This document shows, in pieces, positions 13,734 to 22,449 of a DNA stretch of 22,449 nucleotides (positions within the stretch are counted from its first letter, which is position 1; each line of letters begins with the position of its first letter). The notes below the pieces were generated by a model that saw nothing but the letters and a program-made list of their open reading frames with translations, was not told the DNA's origin and did no database searches. A program made the translations under genes and the position numbers. The DNA is from Streptococcus lactarius (GTDB lineage Bacteria > Bacillota > Bacilli > Lactobacillales > Streptococcaceae): NCBI RefSeq assembly GCF_016642265.1, contig NZ_MRXX01000005.1:79321-101769 (forward strand), written 5' to 3'.

Positions 13734-16700
13734 AATGTTTGAAAAACGTTGTCATTATAGTATCCGTAAGTTTGCGATTGGGGCAGCATCGGTCATGATT
13801 GGGGCTAGTTTATTTGGTGTTCAACTAGCGCATGCAGCAGAAACGGAAGCTCCCACATCTGAAGAGGAAGTCATCCATCAGGTTGAGCCCTTAGACAAAT
13901 TACCTGAGGATGTTGCAGCAGCTATTTCCAAAGCAGATCAAACCCCTAGCCCTGCCCCTTCTACTGAAGAAGCTACAGAACATCCAAAACCATCCAGTGA
14001 AACAGCGGATGCAACCCCGCTTGCACCTAAGGTGGAGACTCCTACAAGTCCAGCAGATTCTGGAAATGGAAAGGCTGAGGTTGCTACTCCGAAGCCTTCC
14101 TTAGATAAGGCTCTTGAGCCAAAGCCGGATACAGCTGCAATACCTGACAAGAATGAGCAAGGAGGCCGAGCGGGTGCTAAGGAAGCAACCCCAAATACGA
14201 CTAAGCCAGAGCTGACGAGAGACAAAGAAACTGAAGATCGGCTCTTACAGGAAAGAAAGCAAAATTTCAATAAAGACTGGTATTTTAAACTAAATACTTC
14301 AGGAGATTTTTCTAAGAAAGAGGTAGATGTTCATGATTGGTCTAAGTTGAACCTGCCCCATGATTGGAGTATCTATTTTGATTTTGACCACCAATCACCT
14401 GCGCGAAACGAAGGTGGACAATTAAATGGGGGGACGGCATGGTACCGCAAGACCTTCACTGTCAATGAAGCAGACAAGAATAAGGATGTACGTCTAACAT
14501 TTGATGGGGTCTATATGGATTCCAAAGTTTTTGTCAATGGTAAATTCGTAGGAAACTATCCAAGTGGTTACAATCATTTTTCATACAACATTACCGATTT
14601 TCTAAATAAAGATGGTAGTGAAAATACGATTGCCGTTCAGGTTACCAATAAACAACCAAGTAGCCGATGGTATTCAGGAAGTGGGATCTATCGAGATGTC
14701 ACACTGAGCTATCTGGATCAGGTGCATGTGGCTGAAAATGGCAATCACATCACCACACCAAAACTAGCAGAGCAAAAAGATGGAGCTGTTGAAACTCTTA
14801 TCCAAAGTAAGGTCCAAAATACGGGCAAAGAGCTTGCCAAGGTATTCCTTGAACAACAGATCTTTACCAAGGAAGGAAAAGCTGTTTCTGAAGTGATTCG
14901 CTCCGTTACAAAGAGTTTAGCAGAACATGAAACGGCTTCCTTTAGCCAAACCATCTTGGTGAACCAACCGACCTTGTGGACGACCAAGAGTTACCATCCT
15001 CAACTCTATGTCTTGAAAACCAGGGTTTACAAGGGAGACCAGCTGGTTGATGTTACAGAAGATACCTTTGGCTATCGTTATTTCAATTGGACGCCCAATG
15101 AAGGCTTCTCACTCAATGGTGAACGACTGAAATTTCATGGGGTGAGTATCCACCATGATAATGGTGCCTTAGGGGCAGAGGAAAACTACAAGGCGACCTA
15201 TCGAAAATTAAAACTCTTAAAAGATATGGGGGTCAATGCGATTCGGACCACCCATAATCCGGCTAGTCCGCAGTTGTTGGATGCTGCTGCAAATCTTGGA
15301 CTTTTAGTCCAAGAAGAAGCTTTTGATACTTGGTATGGTGGCAAAAAAACCTATGACTACGGTCGATTCTTTGACCAAGATGCAACGCATCCTGAAGCAA
15401 AGAAGGGTGAAAAATGGTCGGATTTTGACCTCAGGACCATGGTAGAACGAGATAAAAATAACCCAGCTATCATTATGTGGTCACTCGGAAATGAAGTAGA
15501 TGAAGCCAATGGTAGTCAGCGCTCAATCGAAACCTTAAAGCGCTTGAAAGCAGTCATTAAGGCCATTGATACGGAACGCTATGTCACCATGGGTGAAAAT
15601 AAATATAGCCGATCTGCTACGGGGAATTTCTTGAAACTGTCAGAACTACTGGATGCTGTAGGAATGAACTATGGGGAACGTTATTATGAGGCTGTTCGTA
15701 GAGCTCATCCAAACTGGTTGATCTATGGTTCTGAAACATCTTCAGCAACACGTACGCGCGATTCCTATTTTGATCCGGCTCATATCCTCAGCCACGACAA
15801 TCGTCCAAATCGCCATTATGAACAATCCGATTATGGAAATGACCGTGTAGGATGGGGACGAACAGCTACGGAATCATGGACATTTGACCGAGATCATGCT
15901 GGTTATGCTGGCCAATTTATCTGGACAGGTATTGACTATATTGGTGAGCCAACTCCTTGGCACAACCAAGACAGCACACCAGTTAAAAGTTCCTTCTTTG
16001 GTATTATTGATACAGCTGGTTTGCCAAAAAATGACTTCTATCTTTATCGGAGTGAATGGTACAGTGACAAAGAAAAGCCAACGGTTCATATCTTACCTCA
16101 TTGGAATTGGACAGATGAAACCCTTCGGGAACGGAAGATTTTGGTAGATGGAAAGGTTCCGGTTCGGACCTTCTCTAATGCGGCAAGTGTCGAATTGTTC
16201 TTAAATGGACAATCGCTTGGTAAAAAGGAATTTACTAAAAAAACAACCGAAGATGGTCGCCCTTATCATGAAGGGGCAAAACCGAGTGAGTTGTACTTAG
16301 AGTGGTTAGTGTCTTATCAACCAGGTACCTTGACAGCGATAGCGCGGGATGAAGAAGGTCATGAGGTCGCACGAGATCATGTCACGACTGCAGGAGAGCC
16401 AGCTAAGGTTCGCCTGACCAAAGAAGAAGAGGTGATCACAGCTGATGGAAAAGATCTCTCTTATATTCACTATGAAATTGTGGATAGTGAGGGAAATGTG
16501 GTGCCAACCGCTAATCAATTGGTCTACTTCAATCTTCATGGCCAAGGGCAAATTGTCGGAGTAGACAATGGGGAACAAGCAAGTCGCGAACGCTATAAGG
16601 CGCAAGCAGATGGAACATGGCAACGACGGGCCTTCAATGGAAAAGGAGTTGTCATTGTGAAATCTACTGAAAAAGAAGGTAAGTTTACCCTTTATGCAGA

Positions 16701-19700
16701 TGCTGCTGGTCTAGCGTCTGACAGTACTACCGTTACGACAGTTTCTGGTAAAAAAGACCATCGTCACTTTGTCGCTTACTCGCCTGTTCAAGCAACAACA
16801 GATGTCAGTACTAAGCCTGTATTGCCAACTACAGTTACGGCAATTTATAGCGATGGAAGTGTAGAAGAAAAGTCAGTTCACTGGGATCTAGCAGAAGACT
16901 TACTGGCGAGTGCTGGTCAAAAGAAAGTCCAAGGAAGTGTAGAAGGTCTAGAGGCTCGAGCTCAAGCCCTTGTAAAAGTTGTCGCTCTAGACAAGTGGTT
17001 ACCTAAAGTGGTTACTGTTCCAGTTGGGACAAAACCAGAAGAATTGGATAAAAGTGTGACAGCCCTTTTGACGGATGGGAACCTAGTCGACACAGAGGTG
17101 GTTTCGTGGACCTTGAAAGATCCTTCAGCTTTGACAAAAGAAGGAGGAAGTACACAAGCAACAGGTCAGTTGGTCGGCGATCATCACGAAGTGACGGCTA
17201 CTTTTACTGCAAGTGATAAGGAAAGCACTCCGAGTGTAACGGGAATCACAGTTGGAGACCGTCCGCTTGAAAACTTTGAACCTGAGAAGACCTATTATCG
17301 CCTTTCTCTTCCTTATACGGCGACCACTCCAACTGTAGCAGCTCAAGCCAGTGGCTACCAGGTCACTGTTCAACAAGCTTCAGATAGCAACGATCATCAG
17401 GCTTCGATCTTCTTAAGTGCTCAGAATGGAGAATTAGTCCAAACCTACCTGATTCAGTTTGTCAAGGAAGCTCCAGCTTTGAAACGATTGGAAGTTCTGG
17501 TAGAGGGCAAAGATGCTGCAACAGAAGATCAAGTCTTACCATATCGCGTCATTGGACACTATGAGGATGGTTCGCAAACAGAATTCTCAGCTTCAGATGT
17601 GCATATGGAGACCCAATCTTCTGATGGAGGACGTGTCGAAGTCAGCGGACAAAACCTACTTCTTTATAGCAAAGGTCATGTGACCTTACGAGCTCGTTTG
17701 GACCATCAAGCTGACACTACTGAGTCCATCGCTACCCAAATGGTGATCAAAGAAAATACAGTAGTCAAAAAGATTGTCAAATTGCATCCTGTCTCCATTT
17801 CAACAGACCTTCATCAGCAACCGAATTTACCGACACAAGTTGGGGCTGAATTTGACCAAGGCCTGCCACGCAAAGTTTCGGTAACTTGGGACAAGATTGA
17901 TGATAAAAACCTCAGTTCTTATCACAGCTTTAGTCTAAAAGGTCATGTTGAAGGAACGGATCTGGAAGCTCTCGCTACTGTTACGGTAGAAGGATTGCAA
18001 GTGGCTGAAGACATTAGTCTCACCCTTCCAAAAGGGGAAACGGTTCAATTGCCAGCAACTGTTCGCGCCTACCATTCAAACGGTACGATCCTTTATAAAG
18101 ATGTCGTATGGGATCCAGTCCCAGCCAACTTCAGCCAAACTGAAGGAATGCATGACATCACGGGTCACATAGTGGGTAGCACGTTGACAACCAAGGCGCA
18201 TGTTCGGGTTTCAAGCCAGGTTGTTGCTGGAAAGAATATCTCAAAACAATGGACAGGCTCTCAACTACCTGCAGCCATTGTATCTAATACAGGTGGAGAC
18301 GATGCTGCCAATGCCTTAAATGATTTGACGATTTCAAGAACCAATGCAGATGCTAAGAATCGCTGGACAACTTGGCAAACTGATACAGATAATGATTGGG
18401 CAGCTATTTTATTTGGAAATTCTGGGGATTTGACCAAGCGCTTTGTTGATAATCTTTCTCTAGATTTTTACACAGATGGAGCGATTGGCCTTCCAAAAGA
18501 CTATACCGTTGAATACTATGTTGGCAAAGAAATTCCAGATTTACCAAACGATGTCAACCATACCCAATCGGATCCCCATCATCCGTTTAACAATCCAGCC
18601 AATTGGAAAACCGTGGAAAATCTACAGGCTCCAAGTCAGTTGTCTGCGACTCAAACCAACCATCTGACCTTTGATAAGGTTGAAACCTATGCTGTTCGGA
18701 TTCGCATGAAGAAGGCTGATGGAACGGCAGGTGTTGGCTTGACAGAAATGACCATTTTAGGCAATCAGGTTCCAAGTGCCACAAATTCAGAAATTTCGAT
18801 CATGGTGGATGGCAAGAAGCTGGACCATTTCAATCCAGAAGTGACGGATTATTATGTCTCTGAAACGACGAAGGCCATCACCGCAAGTGCTAGCCAGAAT
18901 GGCTTAGTCACCATTGTTCCAGCAACCAGTCCAAAAGGGGCTACCCGTCTTATTTTGAAGGCAGAAGATGGGTCTATTCTGAAGGAATACCGGATCTTCC
19001 GCAATAATGAAAAAGAAACGGCTCTTCCTCTTGCTACAGAAAATGGTGCCATGGCTGTTAATATTGGTGATCCGATTACCTTGCCAGCAAGCATGAAGGT
19101 CTATTACCCAGCTCAAAGTGGTTGGGTGACAGCCAATCTTGCAGTATCATGGGACGCTCTTCCAGCACATGCAGGAGAACAAGAAGGAAGTTTTGAAGTT
19201 CTGGGCCATGTCTTGGGTACTGATTTGACCACCAAGATGCAAGTGACAGTCCTTACCAAGGGCCATCAAGTCTTATCTGAAAATACCAGCAACAATACCA
19301 GTGATTCCAAAGCTTTTGCTTCTACCACAAATGACACTCAAGCTGCTTCCCATGACCGTATTTTCTACATCAATGATGGACAATTGAATGAAGATGGCCG
19401 TTGGACCAACTGGTCGCGTACTCCAAAAGATCAAGAAACTTCTGTGGGTATTCTCTTTAAGAAAAATGGCCAAATCATTTCACAAACTGTAGGAGAGGTT
19501 GCTATTCAATTCTTTAGAGATAGTGGCACAGATGCCCCTGCAAATCTTGTTCTAGAAAGATATGTTGGCCCTGCTTATTCAGAACCAAGCACGATCTCTC
19601 GTTATGAAGAAGATAGCACCCATCCGTTTAACAAGTCAGAAAATTGGACAGCCATTCCTTATCAGGCATCTGGAGAAATTGTAGCCGGTAAACCGATCAC

Positions 19701-21132
19701 CTTTACCTTTGATCCGATTCAAACGACTGCGATTCGTGCACGTATGACGCGTAAACCGACTACCAATGGTCTAGCTGTCGTAGAATTCACGGCTTATTCA
19801 CCAAGAAAAGTAGAAGATACTGTGACCCCGACGGTTGCTATTTCAGTTGCTGGAAAAGCCCTTGAACACTTTGATCCGGCAGTAACAGATTATACATTGG
19901 ACGTAAATGGTGACAGACCACAAGTAACGGTTCAAACCACTGGCCATGGTGTTGCAAGTGTCATTGCTTCCACGAAGGATGATCTACCGACTCTTGTTCG
20001 TCTCCTATCTCAAGATGGTAGTCTGGTGAAAGAATACCATCTTCACTTCCAGACTCATCACCAATCCACTCCTCTAGAGGGAGATCAAAGTCTGGTTGTG
20101 GATCGTCCAAGTTTGGAAGTTAAAAAGACTCCGATTGCCTATGAAGAAGTGATGCGTGAAAATCCTGAGCTTCCTATCGGTCAACGGCGCGTGCTTGTAG
20201 AAGGAAAAAATGGGGAAAAAGTCGACTATTTTGCAGTATTAGGAAGCAAACGTACCCTTGTACATACAGAAACGACACCAGTTCAAAATCGCATCATCGA
20301 GATTGGAGTGAAACCTCTTGTAACTTCAAGTAAAGGTGAAGAGCCTGCTCCAGTCCTTGAAGTGCCAGAGTTTAAGGGAGGCGTCAATGCTGTCGAAGCA
20401 GCGGTTCATGATCTTCCAGCCTATACAGAACCTTTCGGTACAGTGGGTGAGCAAGCAGCTCCCATCCTTGAAGTGCCAGAGTTTAAGGGAGGCGTCAATG
20501 CTGTTAAAGCAGTGGTTCATGATCTCCCAGCCTACACCGGGCCTCTGGGAACAGTAGGGAATGAAGTTGCTCCAGAGCCTAATCAACCAAGAAAAGACGT
20601 TCGAGTCTTAGCGGATAAGGCTACAGGTGTCTGGGTAGCTGGGCTCTCAGATGACTTGGCAGCCAATCTTAAGCTTCAGGTTCAAAAGGTTCTGCGCCAA
20701 GACTTGGCAGGAACTCCTTACGACGCCTATCACTTGGCCTTGTTGGACCATGATAACCATGTGGTGACACCAAAAGGAGCGCTTTTGGTACACTTACCTA
20801 TCAAAGGTCAGCTAAAAGCTGTGTATGCGATGAACCTTGATCAGACTCTTACAGAACAAAACGTAAAAGTTGTCGGAGATAGCTTGGAATTCACAAGCAA
20901 AGATCTGGGACTGTATGTGATCGTCTATCAAGCGTCTAGCCCTGAGATGGTGTCAACAAATCAAACACTTCCTGAATCCTGGGAACAAGGCGAAAAAGAA
21001 GTGAAAACGAATCCAGCAAGCCTTCCAAAAACAGGAGATACAAGGAGTACGGCACTCTTCTTAGAAAGTCTTGGTCTTCTCTTTGCAGCTTATCTCCTCT
21101 TAAAAAAGGGAAAAGAAGATAAAACTTCCTAA
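13723..21132 (+). CDS. bgaA: Cell-wall-anchored beta-galactosidase, BgaA-like
   Basis: 2469-residue surface enzyme expected to remove terminal beta-linked galactose from host glycans. The YSIRK signal peptide (YSIRK at 12-16) probably ends at AHA, residue 38, followed by a Pro/Thr/Glu-rich linker to about 165. The GH2 region (about 180-1010) holds jelly-roll, Ig-like and TIM-barrel parts with acid/base E591 (SLGNEVDE) and nucleophile E671 (YGSETSSA). Next come Ig-like Big_4-type modules (about 1020-1165, 1350-1497, 1768-1845), cadherin-like modules (about 1170, 1684 and 2032), two CBM71-like modules (about 1498-1683 and 1846-2031), a G5 domain (about 2125-2201), two 37-residue repeats (2205-2278), a globular domain, LPKTG at 2434-2438, a hydrophobic segment and a charged tail. 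It is complete, and about 230 residues longer than pneumococcal BgaA as I recall it. Transcribed alone. Domain limits are approximate. Confidence 0.95.
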   Translation: MNHKMFEKRCHYSIRKFAIGAASVMIGASLFGVQLAHAAETEAPTSEEEVIHQVEPLDKLPEDVAAAISKADQTPSPAPSTEEATEHPKPSSETADATPLAPKVETPTSPADSGNGKAEVATPKPSLDKALEPKPDTAAIPDKNEQGGRAGAKEATPNTTKPELTRDKETEDRLLQERKQNFNKDWYFKLNTSGDFSKKEVDVHDWSKLNLPHDWSIYFDFDHQSPARNEGGQLNGGTAWYRKTFTVNEADKNKDVRLTFDGVYMDSKVFVNGKFVGNYPSGYNHFSYNITDFLNKDGSENTIAVQVTNKQPSSRWYSGSGIYRDVTLSYLDQVHVAENGNHITTPKLAEQKDGAVETLIQSKVQNTGKELAKVFLEQQIFTKEGKAVSEVIRSVTKSLAEHETASFSQTILVNQPTLWTTKSYHPQLYVLKTRVYKGDQLVDVTEDTFGYRYFNWTPNEGFSLNGERLKFHGVSIHHDNGALGAEENYKATYRKLKLLKDMGVNAIRTTHNPASPQLLDAAANLGLLVQEEAFDTWYGGKKTYDYGRFFDQDATHPEAKKGEKWSDFDLRTMVERDKNNPAIIMWSLGNEVDEANGSQRSIETLKRLKAVIKAIDTERYVTMGENKYSRSATGNFLKLSELLDAVGMNYGERYYEAVRRAHPNWLIYGSETSSATRTRDSYFDPAHILSHDNRPNRHYEQSDYGNDRVGWGRTATESWTFDRDHAGYAGQFIWTGIDYIGEPTPWHNQDSTPVKSSFFGIIDTAGLPKNDFYLYRSEWYSDKEKPTVHILPHWNWTDETLRERKILVDGKVPVRTFSNAASVELFLNGQSLGKKEFTKKTTEDGRPYHEGAKPSELYLEWLVSYQPGTLTAIARDEEGHEVARDHVTTAGEPAKVRLTKEEEVITADGKDLSYIHYEIVDSEGNVVPTANQLVYFNLHGQGQIVGVDNGEQASRERYKAQADGTWQRRAFNGKGVVIVKSTEKEGKFTLYADAAGLASDSTTVTTVSGKKDHRHFVAYSPVQATTDVSTKPVLPTTVTAIYSDGSVEEKSVHWDLAEDLLASAGQKKVQGSVEGLEARAQALVKVVALDKWLPKVVTVPVGTKPEELDKSVTALLTDGNLVDTEVVSWTLKDPSALTKEGGSTQATGQLVGDHHEVTATFTASDKESTPSVTGITVGDRPLENFEPEKTYYRLSLPYTATTPTVAAQASGYQVTVQQASDSNDHQASIFLSAQNGELVQTYLIQFVKEAPALKRLEVLVEGKDAATEDQVLPYRVIGHYEDGSQTEFSASDVHMETQSSDGGRVEVSGQNLLLYSKGHVTLRARLDHQADTTESIATQMVIKENTVVKKIVKLHPVSISTDLHQQPNLPTQVGAEFDQGLPRKVSVTWDKIDDKNLSSYHSFSLKGHVEGTDLEALATVTVEGLQVAEDISLTLPKGETVQLPATVRAYHSNGTILYKDVVWDPVPANFSQTEGMHDITGHIVGSTLTTKAHVRVSSQVVAGKNISKQWTGSQLPAAIVSNTGGDDAANALNDLTISRTNADAKNRWTTWQTDTDNDWAAILFGNSGDLTKRFVDNLSLDFYTDGAIGLPKDYTVEYYVGKEIPDLPNDVNHTQSDPHHPFNNPANWKTVENLQAPSQLSATQTNHLTFDKVETYAVRIRMKKADGTAGVGLTEMTILGNQVPSATNSEISIMVDGKKLDHFNPEVTDYYVSETTKAITASASQNGLVTIVPATSPKGATRLILKAEDGSILKEYRIFRNNEKETALPLATENGAMAVNIGDPITLPASMKVYYPAQSGWVTANLAVSWDALPAHAGEQEGSFEVLGHVLGTDLTTKMQVTVLTKGHQVLSENTSNNTSDSKAFASTTNDTQAASHDRIFYINDGQLNEDGRWTNWSRTPKDQETSVGILFKKNGQIISQTVGEVAIQFFRDSGTDAPANLVLERYVGPAYSEPSTISRYEEDSTHPFNKSENWTAIPYQASGEIVAGKPITFTFDPIQTTAIRARMTRKPTTNGLAVVEFTAYSPRKVEDTVTPTVAISVAGKALEHFDPAVTDYTLDVNGDRPQVTVQTTGHGVASVIASTKDDLPTLVRLLSQDGSLVKEYHLHFQTHHQSTPLEGDQSLVVDRPSLEVKKTPIAYEEVMRENPELPIGQRRVLVEGKNGEKVDYFAVLGSKRTLVHTETTPVQNRIIEIGVKPLVTSSKGEEPAPVLEVPEFKGGVNAVEAAVHDLPAYTEPFGTVGEQAAPILEVPEFKGGVNAVKAVVHDLPAYTGPLGTVGNEVAPEPNQPRKDVRVLADKATGVWVAGLSDDLAANLKLQVQKVLRQDLAGTPYDAYHLALLDHDNHVVTPKGALLVHLPIKGQLKAVYAMNLDQTLTEQNVKVVGDSLEFTSKDLGLYVIVYQASSPEMVSTNQTLPESWEQGEKEVKTNPASLPKTGDTRSTALFLESLGLLFAAYLLLKKGKEDKTS
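20335..20556 (+). repeat. Two tandem 111-bp repeats inside bgaA
   Basis: Two 37-codon units (residues 2205-2241 and 2242-2278) carry the shared core LEVPEFKGGVNAV...VHDLPAYT. Forty bases are identical between 20354-20393 and 20465-20504, exactly 111 bases apart. A partial third start (GNEVAPEP) follows. They sit just after the G5 domain, where many streptococcal wall proteins carry similar stalk repeats. Confidence 0.85.
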
Positions 21133-21168
21133 GACGGCTGTTACAAATTTGTAGGCTATCATAGCAAT

Positions 21169-21207
21169 AACCTCCATGGTGAAAAGATACCATGGAGGTT
21201 GTTTTTT
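21169..21207 (+). terminator. Strong intrinsic terminator after bgaA
   Basis: AACCTCCATGGT (21169-21180) pairs perfectly with ACCATGGAGGTT (21189-21200) over an 8-base loop, followed by a T-run at 21202-21207. Confidence 0.88.
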
Positions 21208-21246
21208 CTCCTTTTTTCTGTGATGGTAAAAAAGTATAGGGATTTA

Positions 21247-21260
21247 AGAAAACGCTTGCA
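21247..21260 (+). promoter_or_regulatory. cre site (CcpA catabolite control) at the promoter after bgaA
   Basis: AGAAAACGCTTGCA matches the cre consensus TGAAARCGYTTNCA at 13 of 14 positions, with only the first base differing. It overlaps the -35 hexamer of the promoter at 21256-21283, so CcpA binding should repress. Confidence 0.65.
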
Positions 21261-21283
21261 TAATTTTTTGAGCATGCTATACT
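21256..21283 (+). promoter_or_regulatory. cre-overlapped promoter upstream of a tiny interrupted ORF
   Basis: TTGCAT (21256-21261), a 16-base spacer and TATACT (21278-21283) with TG at the extended -10 position (21275-21276). Transcription would begin near 21290. No full gene follows at once; the nearest is the EamA transporter at 21492. Confidence 0.6.
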
Positions 21284-21313
21284 GATGGAGCATCAATCGT
21301 TTTAAAGAGAGAT

Positions 21314-21427
21314 ATGAGAAAAAAATCTTATGTAACAGGCGATAAAAAGATCGTCTATGTGATTTGAACTTTAAAATTAGCTAGTCTCGGCTTCTCTATG
21401 GGCAAGAAAGGGAAAAAAGAAGACTAA
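21314..21427 (+). pseudogene. Very short ORF with an in-frame TGA; possible small protein remnant
   Basis: The ATG at 21314 opens MRKKSYVTGDKKIVYVI and stops at TGA (21365-21367). The same frame continues with TLKLASLGFSMGKKGKKED to a TAA at 21425-21427. Read through, this would be a 38-codon product with a hydrophobic middle between basic ends, shaped like a tiny membrane peptide. Possible explanations are a decayed small gene, a sequencing error at one base, a genuine 17-residue peptide, or an untranslated RNA. The upstream purine stretch (AAAGAGAG) is a poor ribosome site at a short distance. I do not recognise the sequence. The gap 21133-21491 otherwise holds only the bgaA terminator and two promoters. 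Confidence 0.35.
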
Positions 21428-21455
21428 TTTCTGCTAGTGAGGATGGTCTCATTTG

Positions 21456-21464
21456 TGTTACAAT
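21456..21464 (+). promoter_or_regulatory. Extended -10 promoter of the EamA transporter gene
   Basis: TG at 21456-21457, one base, then TACAAT (21459-21464), about 28 bases before the ATG at 21492. No good -35 hexamer is at the right distance. Read-through from the cre-controlled promoter is another possible source of transcript. Confidence 0.45.
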
Positions 21465-21491
21465 AAAGACAGAAACATTCTAGGAGAAGTT

Positions 21492-22403
21492 ATGTCGCCA
21501 TCATTAAAAGGGACTGTGATGACCCTGATAGCAGGGATTGCTTGGGGCTTGTCGGGAGCTTGCGGTCAATACCTGATGTCTCACGGTTTTTCACCCATAA
21601 CCTTGACCACCATGCGCTTGGTCTTTGCAGGAGCAGTACTCATTATCTTTGCTTATCTAGCGGATAAGAAAAAAATGACCGCCTTTCTGCGCGATCGGTC
21701 TACCTATCTCCCTCTTTGCTTGTTTTCCTTTTTGGGATTATTGATGACGCAGTTGACCTATTTAGAAGCCATCGATGCCACAAATGCGGGGACAGCCACG
21801 GTCTTGCAGTACCTTTGTCCCATCTTTGTCCTGGCATATACCTGCCTCAAGGATCGCTTAGCTCCAACAATTTCTGAGCTCGTATCCATGGTGTTAGCCA
21901 TTGCTGGAACCTTTCTCATAGCGACCCACGGCCGGATGGATCAGTTAGCGATTACCCCAAGAGGCTTATTTTGGGGCCTGGTATCAGCAGTTGCTTATGC
22001 GCTGTATATCATTCTGCCTATTCCATTGATTCGAAAATGGGGTAGTATGCTAGTTATCGGATGTGGAATGGTCGTGCCAGGAATGGTCATGCTACCTTTT
22101 ACAGCTGGTCAGATCATACAGGGCCAGTACGGTTTGGGCAATCTATTCGGACTTGTTGGCTTAGTGATGATTGGGACCATCTTTGCCTATACCGTCTTTC
22201 TTAAAGGAACCAGCCTGATCGGACCGGTAAAAGGAAGTCTACTAGCTTCAATTGAACCAATTTCAGCAGTTTTCTTTGCCTTTGCTATTATGAAGGAGCA
22301 TTTCTTTGCCCTTGATTTTATCGGAATGGCTATGATCCTCCTTGCGGTTCTGATCATTTCCCTCAAGGATCTCCTGCTTCAAAAACAAAAAGGAATCTTG
22401 TAA
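21492..22403 (+). CDS. EamA-family (drug/metabolite transporter) membrane protein
   Basis: 303-residue integral membrane protein with about ten hydrophobic helices arranged as two EamA halves, the first over about residues 8-140 and the second over about 155-295. It belongs to the DMT superfamily of small-molecule exporters or importers. The helix 1 pattern AGIAWGLSGACGQYL and the late GPVKGSLLASIEPISAVFFAF segment are typical, the latter being the conserved P-containing EamA signature. An in-frame TTG at 21453 could extend the frame, but ATG 21492 is preferred because AGGAG (21482-21486) sits five bases upstream and the TTG lies at the predicted promoter. Substrate cannot be assigned; amino acids and cofactors are known for the family. 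It stands alone after the bgaA region. Confidence 0.9.
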   Translation: MSPSLKGTVMTLIAGIAWGLSGACGQYLMSHGFSPITLTTMRLVFAGAVLIIFAYLADKKKMTAFLRDRSTYLPLCLFSFLGLLMTQLTYLEAIDATNAGTATVLQYLCPIFVLAYTCLKDRLAPTISELVSMVLAIAGTFLIATHGRMDQLAITPRGLFWGLVSAVAYALYIILPIPLIRKWGSMLVIGCGMVVPGMVMLPFTAGQIIQGQYGLGNLFGLVGLVMIGTIFAYTVFLKGTSLIGPVKGSLLASIEPISAVFFAFAIMKEHFFALDFIGMAMILLAVLIISLKDLLLQKQKGIL

Positions 22404-22431
22404 AACAGTTCAGGCTACCTTCAGTCAGTGA

Positions 22432-22449
22432 GAGGCTGGGACAAAAGTC
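22432..22449 (+). terminator. Truncated hairpin at the window edge, probable terminator
   Basis: GAGGCTGGGAC followed by AAAA and GTC is the left arm, loop and first bases of the right arm of a GC-rich hairpin cut by the window end. Similar GGCTGGGAC hairpins are common between genes in streptococci. It would terminate the EamA gene. Confidence 0.45.

Noticed and set aside
13938..14270. Long minus-strand open frame opposite the BgaA linker
   Set aside because: It is a by-product of the repetitive Pro/Thr/Glu codons on the + strand, with no ribosome site or recognisable product.
20326..20586. Minus-strand open frame with internal repeats
   Set aside because: It mirrors the 111-bp repeats of bgaA and has no independent support.
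21243..21260. Possible CiaR direct repeat (TTTAAG-N5-TTTAAG) after bgaA
   Set aside because: Only the first TTTAAG is present; the second position reads GCTTGC.
21453..21491. TTG start extending the EamA transporter
   Set aside because: It overlaps a probable -10 element, and the ATG at 21492 has a clear AGGAG site.

Overview
The window looks like a chromosomal segment of a viridans-group Streptococcus (mitis, sanguinis or parasanguinis type). The evidence is the codY-pncA pair, gatCAB organisation, a YSIRK/LPxTG cell-wall protein resembling pneumococcal BgaA, extended -10 promoters and low-to-moderate GC. Nearly all genes are on the + strand; only a universal stress protein gene at the left edge is on the - strand. 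No tRNA, rRNA, CRISPR array or insertion sequence was seen.

Positions 1-3492 hold a nutritional-regulation block. A UspA-type gene is divergent from alaT (aminotransferase), which ends at an intrinsic terminator. Next comes codY, the branched-chain amino acid/GTP-sensing repressor, with a near-perfect CodY box just upstream of its own promoter. codY shares its stop/start junction with the nicotinamidase gene pncA.

Positions 3504-8495 are a self-contained four-gene operon with its own promoter and terminator, whose coding regions overlap or abut. It encodes a GT8 glycosyltransferase with an extra C-terminal domain, a GT2 glycosyltransferase, a GtfB-like protein and a GtfA-like GT4 enzyme. The last two resemble the pair that starts O-glycosylation of serine-rich repeat adhesins, yet no adhesin and no SecA2/SecY2 genes are visible. 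This orphan glycosylation module is the most interesting system in the window.

Positions 8522-11814 carry gatC-gatA-gatB, the tRNA-dependent amidotransferase, with 1-nt overlaps and a terminator. A small four-helix membrane protein of unknown function follows. Next is a zinc-type butanediol dehydrogenase whose promoter contains a Rex-like redox operator.

Positions 13598-21207 are dominated by one 2469-residue surface beta-galactosidase (BgaA-like). It has a GH2 catalytic region, Ig-like modules, two CBM71-like modules, a G5 domain, two 37-residue repeats and LPKTG. Its promoter is covered by a 21-bp palindrome, and an 18-codon leader ORF with a strong Shine-Dalgarno overlaps its start codon.

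Positions 21208-22449 contain a strong promoter with a cre (CcpA) site that drives a very short ORF interrupted by an in-frame TGA. They also hold an EamA/DMT-family transporter gene and the first part of a hairpin cut by the window edge. Visible operator-like sites suggest inputs from CodY (amino acids), Rex (NADH/NAD+) and CcpA (sugar); all are predictions from sequence matching by eye.
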